Notes under the pieces: model-generated
What the model saw: only the letters and a program-made list of their open reading frames with translations
What the model was told of the DNA's origin: nothing
Databases searched by the model: none
Translations under genes and position numbers: made by a program
From: Comamonadaceae bacterium
GTDB lineage: Bacteria > Pseudomonadota > Gammaproteobacteria > Burkholderiales > Burkholderiaceae_C
Direction: 5' to 3'
Length of the DNA: 6,913 nucleotides
Assembly (NCBI GenBank): GCA_947460165.1
Contig: CANHKH010000179.1
Location: forward strand, 1-6,913
Shown: one piece after another, positions 5,849-6,913 of the stretch
How positions within the stretch are numbered: the first letter of the stretch is position 1
Layout: each line of letters begins with the position of its first letter

Positions 5849-5866
5849 CAGGGTCAGTGGCGTCAA
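5838..5866 (-). promoter_or_regulatory. Sigma70 promoter of the antitoxin-PIN operon
   Basis: On the minus strand TTGACG (5861-5866, five of six consensus bases) is followed after exactly 17 bases by TACAAT (5838-5843, five of six). Transcription would start near 5831, giving a leader of about 22 bases. The -10 element overlaps the right arm of the dyad, so a protein bound there would block RNA polymerase. Confidence 0.68.
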
Positions 5867-5961
5867 AGTGCTTCGTAAAGCCTTGGTCGGTGGACAAGAG
5901 CTCACCAGGAACACCCCAGCCTTCAACACAAGCTGCGCTGCCCAGCGTAGATCAGCAAAAA

Positions 5962-6171
5962 TTATTTATCAGCTAGAAAATAAGCCACGATGGCATTGGC
6001 ATGGCCGTGACCGAGCTTGTGCTCAGTCTTGAGCGCATTCACCAGCGCCATGTGTTTGAGGTCCCCCAAATTTTTGAGGACCGCCAACCAATGAGCTATG
6101 GGTTGGCCGTAGGTCTTTTCAATAGATGGAAAGTAAGACGCAGGTCCTTTGACTTTGGGCTCTGTTGCCAT
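5962..6171 (-). CDS. DUF4287-domain small protein
   Basis: A 69-residue soluble protein of the DUF4287 family, whose function is not established. Recognisable parts are YFPSIEKTYGQPIAHWL at residues 13-29 and HKLGHGHANAIVAYFL at 51-66, both strongly conserved in the family as I remember it. The gene is complete: ATG at 6169-6171 is preceded six bases away by GGAGG (6178-6182), an excellent ribosome binding site, and TAA is at 5962-5964. It stands alone, 144 bases after the gamma-glutamyltransferase stop on the same strand and about 150 bases upstream of the antitoxin start. It could be co-transcribed with the former or have a promoter near the hairpins at 6212-6245. Confidence 0.88.
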   Translation of the reverse strand: MATEPKVKGPASYFPSIEKTYGQPIAHWLAVLKNLGDLKHMALVNALKTEHKLGHGHANAIVAYFLADK

Positions 6172-6211
6172 GTTTTGCCTCCGAATACATCGATCCTACA
6201 CATACGACAAG

Positions 6212-6245
6212 CATCAAGCCAAGCTTGATGGTGTCTTACACCATC
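6212..6245. promoter_or_regulatory. Two perfect hairpins sharing four bases upstream of the DUF4287 gene
   Basis: CATCAAGC (6212-6219), CAA, GCTTGATG (6223-6230) is a perfect 8-bp stem. GATGGTGT (6227-6234), CTT, ACACCATC (6238-6245) is another. They share GATG at 6227-6230, so on one RNA strand both cannot fully form at once. The block lies about 40 bases upstream of the DUF4287 start and about 70 bases after the gamma-glutamyltransferase stop. Neither is followed by a T-run, so a simple terminator is unlikely. They may be paired protein-binding sites or an RNA switch; a weak -35/-10 pair (TTGGCT, 18 bases, TAGGAT) overlaps them on the minus strand. Confidence 0.45.
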
Positions 6246-6314
6246 TGCACAGAGAACAGCCCCAAAAAACTCGGATCTTCCACAGCCATCAGCTCAGACA
6301 CCAGCAGACCGAAC

Positions 6315-6913
6315 TCACCAAGCCGCCACAGCCCCATCCGTGCGCGGCTCGGTGCCGCCGCACAGCACGCCGTGGGCATCTCGCCAAATGATTTGGCCGC
6401 GCCCAAAGGCAATGCGGTTGTTGGACCAGCTCACATCGTGGCCCAGGCGGGCCAGGCCGTGGAAGAGGTGCTCGGGCGTGGCACGCTCAATGTTGACGCG
6501 CTTGGCCGACTCCCACTCCCAGCGGGGGGCGTCCAGCGAGGCTTGGGGGTTGAGGCCAAAGTCCACCGTGTTCATGACCATTTGCACATGGCCCTGGGGC
6601 TGCATGAAGCCGCCCATCACGCCAAACGGCCCCACCGCCCGGCCGCCCTGGGTGAGAAAGCCCGGAATGATGGTGTGGTAAGGCCGCTTGCCGGGGGCCA
6701 GGCAGTTGGGGTGCTCGGCCTTCAAAGAGAAGTTGTTGCCCCGGTTGTGCAGGCCAATGCCAGTGCCAGGCACCACCATGCCCGAGCCAAAACCCATGTA
6801 GTTGCTTTGGATGAGCGAGACCATGTTGCCCTCGCTGTCGGCGGTGCTCAGGTACACCGTGCCGCCGCGCGAGGGCTCGCCCGGCATGGGCAGGCTGGCG
6901 CGCTCGCCAATGA
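6315..6913 (-). CDS. ggt: Gamma-glutamyltransferase family protein, C-terminal part (5' end off the window)
   Basis: N-terminal nucleophile hydrolase of the gamma-glutamyltransferase family. Such enzymes self-cleave before a threonine, which then acts as nucleophile on gamma-glutamyl compounds. The frame is open to the right edge (reading IGERASLPMPGEPSRGGT), and the start lies outside. The visible part is essentially the small catalytic subunit. The nucleophile Thr is encoded at 6858-6860 (GGTVYLSTADSEGN), the oxyanion glycine pair is in VMGGFMQPQGH, and the end is the family's GGTEPRTDGAVAAW. Compared with E. coli Ggt from memory, donor-binding N411, Q430, D433 and S462-S463 are Tyr, Arg, Asn and His-Thr. 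The enzyme may therefore use a donor other than glutathione. Members may be periplasmic or cytoplasmic; without the N-terminus this cannot be judged. Confidence 0.92.
   Translation of the reverse strand, partial: IGERASLPMPGEPSRGGTVYLSTADSEGNMVSLIQSNYMGFGSGMVVPGTGIGLHNRGNNFSLKAEHPNCLAPGKRPYHTIIPGFLTQGGRAVGPFGVMGGFMQPQGHVQMVMNTVDFGLNPQASLDAPRWEWESAKRVNIERATPEHLFHGLARLGHDVSWSNNRIAFGRGQIIWRDAHGVLCGGTEPRTDGAVAAW

Overview
The window looks like a chromosomal segment of a GC-rich betaproteobacterium, probably Burkholderiales and perhaps Comamonadaceae. The grounds are the strongly GC-biased third codon positions, the catalase-peroxidase and OxyR-type regulator sequences, and the small accessory genes (CcdAB, PIN/AbrB, DUF4287). 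This placement rests on general resemblance only. No rRNA, tRNA, CRISPR array, insertion sequence or phage gene was seen.

Layout from left to right. (1) Minus strand, 1-1224: ccdA, then ccdB, then a short-chain dehydrogenase/reductase whose 3' end lies off the left edge. (2) A 362-base divergent intergenic region, 1225-1586. It holds a perfect 8-3-8 dyad upstream of ccdA and candidate control elements for katG. (3) Plus strand, 1587-5098: katG, a strong intrinsic terminator, an OxyR-like LysR-type regulator, and a small gene of unknown function. (4) Minus strand, 5162-5808: a second type II toxin-antitoxin pair, an AbrB/MazE-fold antitoxin and a PIN-domain (VapC-like) toxin overlapping by four bases. 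A recognisable sigma70 promoter upstream of it is embedded in a perfect 9-9-9 dyad. (5) Minus strand, 5962-6171: a DUF4287 protein. (6) Minus strand, 6315 to the right edge: the C-terminal catalytic part of a gamma-glutamyltransferase-family enzyme. Between (5) and (6) lie two perfect hairpins that share four bases.

Taken together, a peroxide-defence gene and an adjacent OxyR-like regulator are flanked on both sides by toxin-antitoxin modules transcribed on the opposite strand, as is common in accessory chromosomal regions. The most notable point is the regulator. It aligns without gaps to the E. coli OxyR family over about its first 200 residues, but both redox cysteines (equivalents of C199 and C208) are absent, and residues of the peroxide pocket are changed. 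It is therefore unlikely to sense peroxide by the classical disulfide switch despite sitting next to katG. The gamma-glutamyltransferase likewise keeps its nucleophile but has changes in the donor-binding residues. No clearly new multi-gene system was found.
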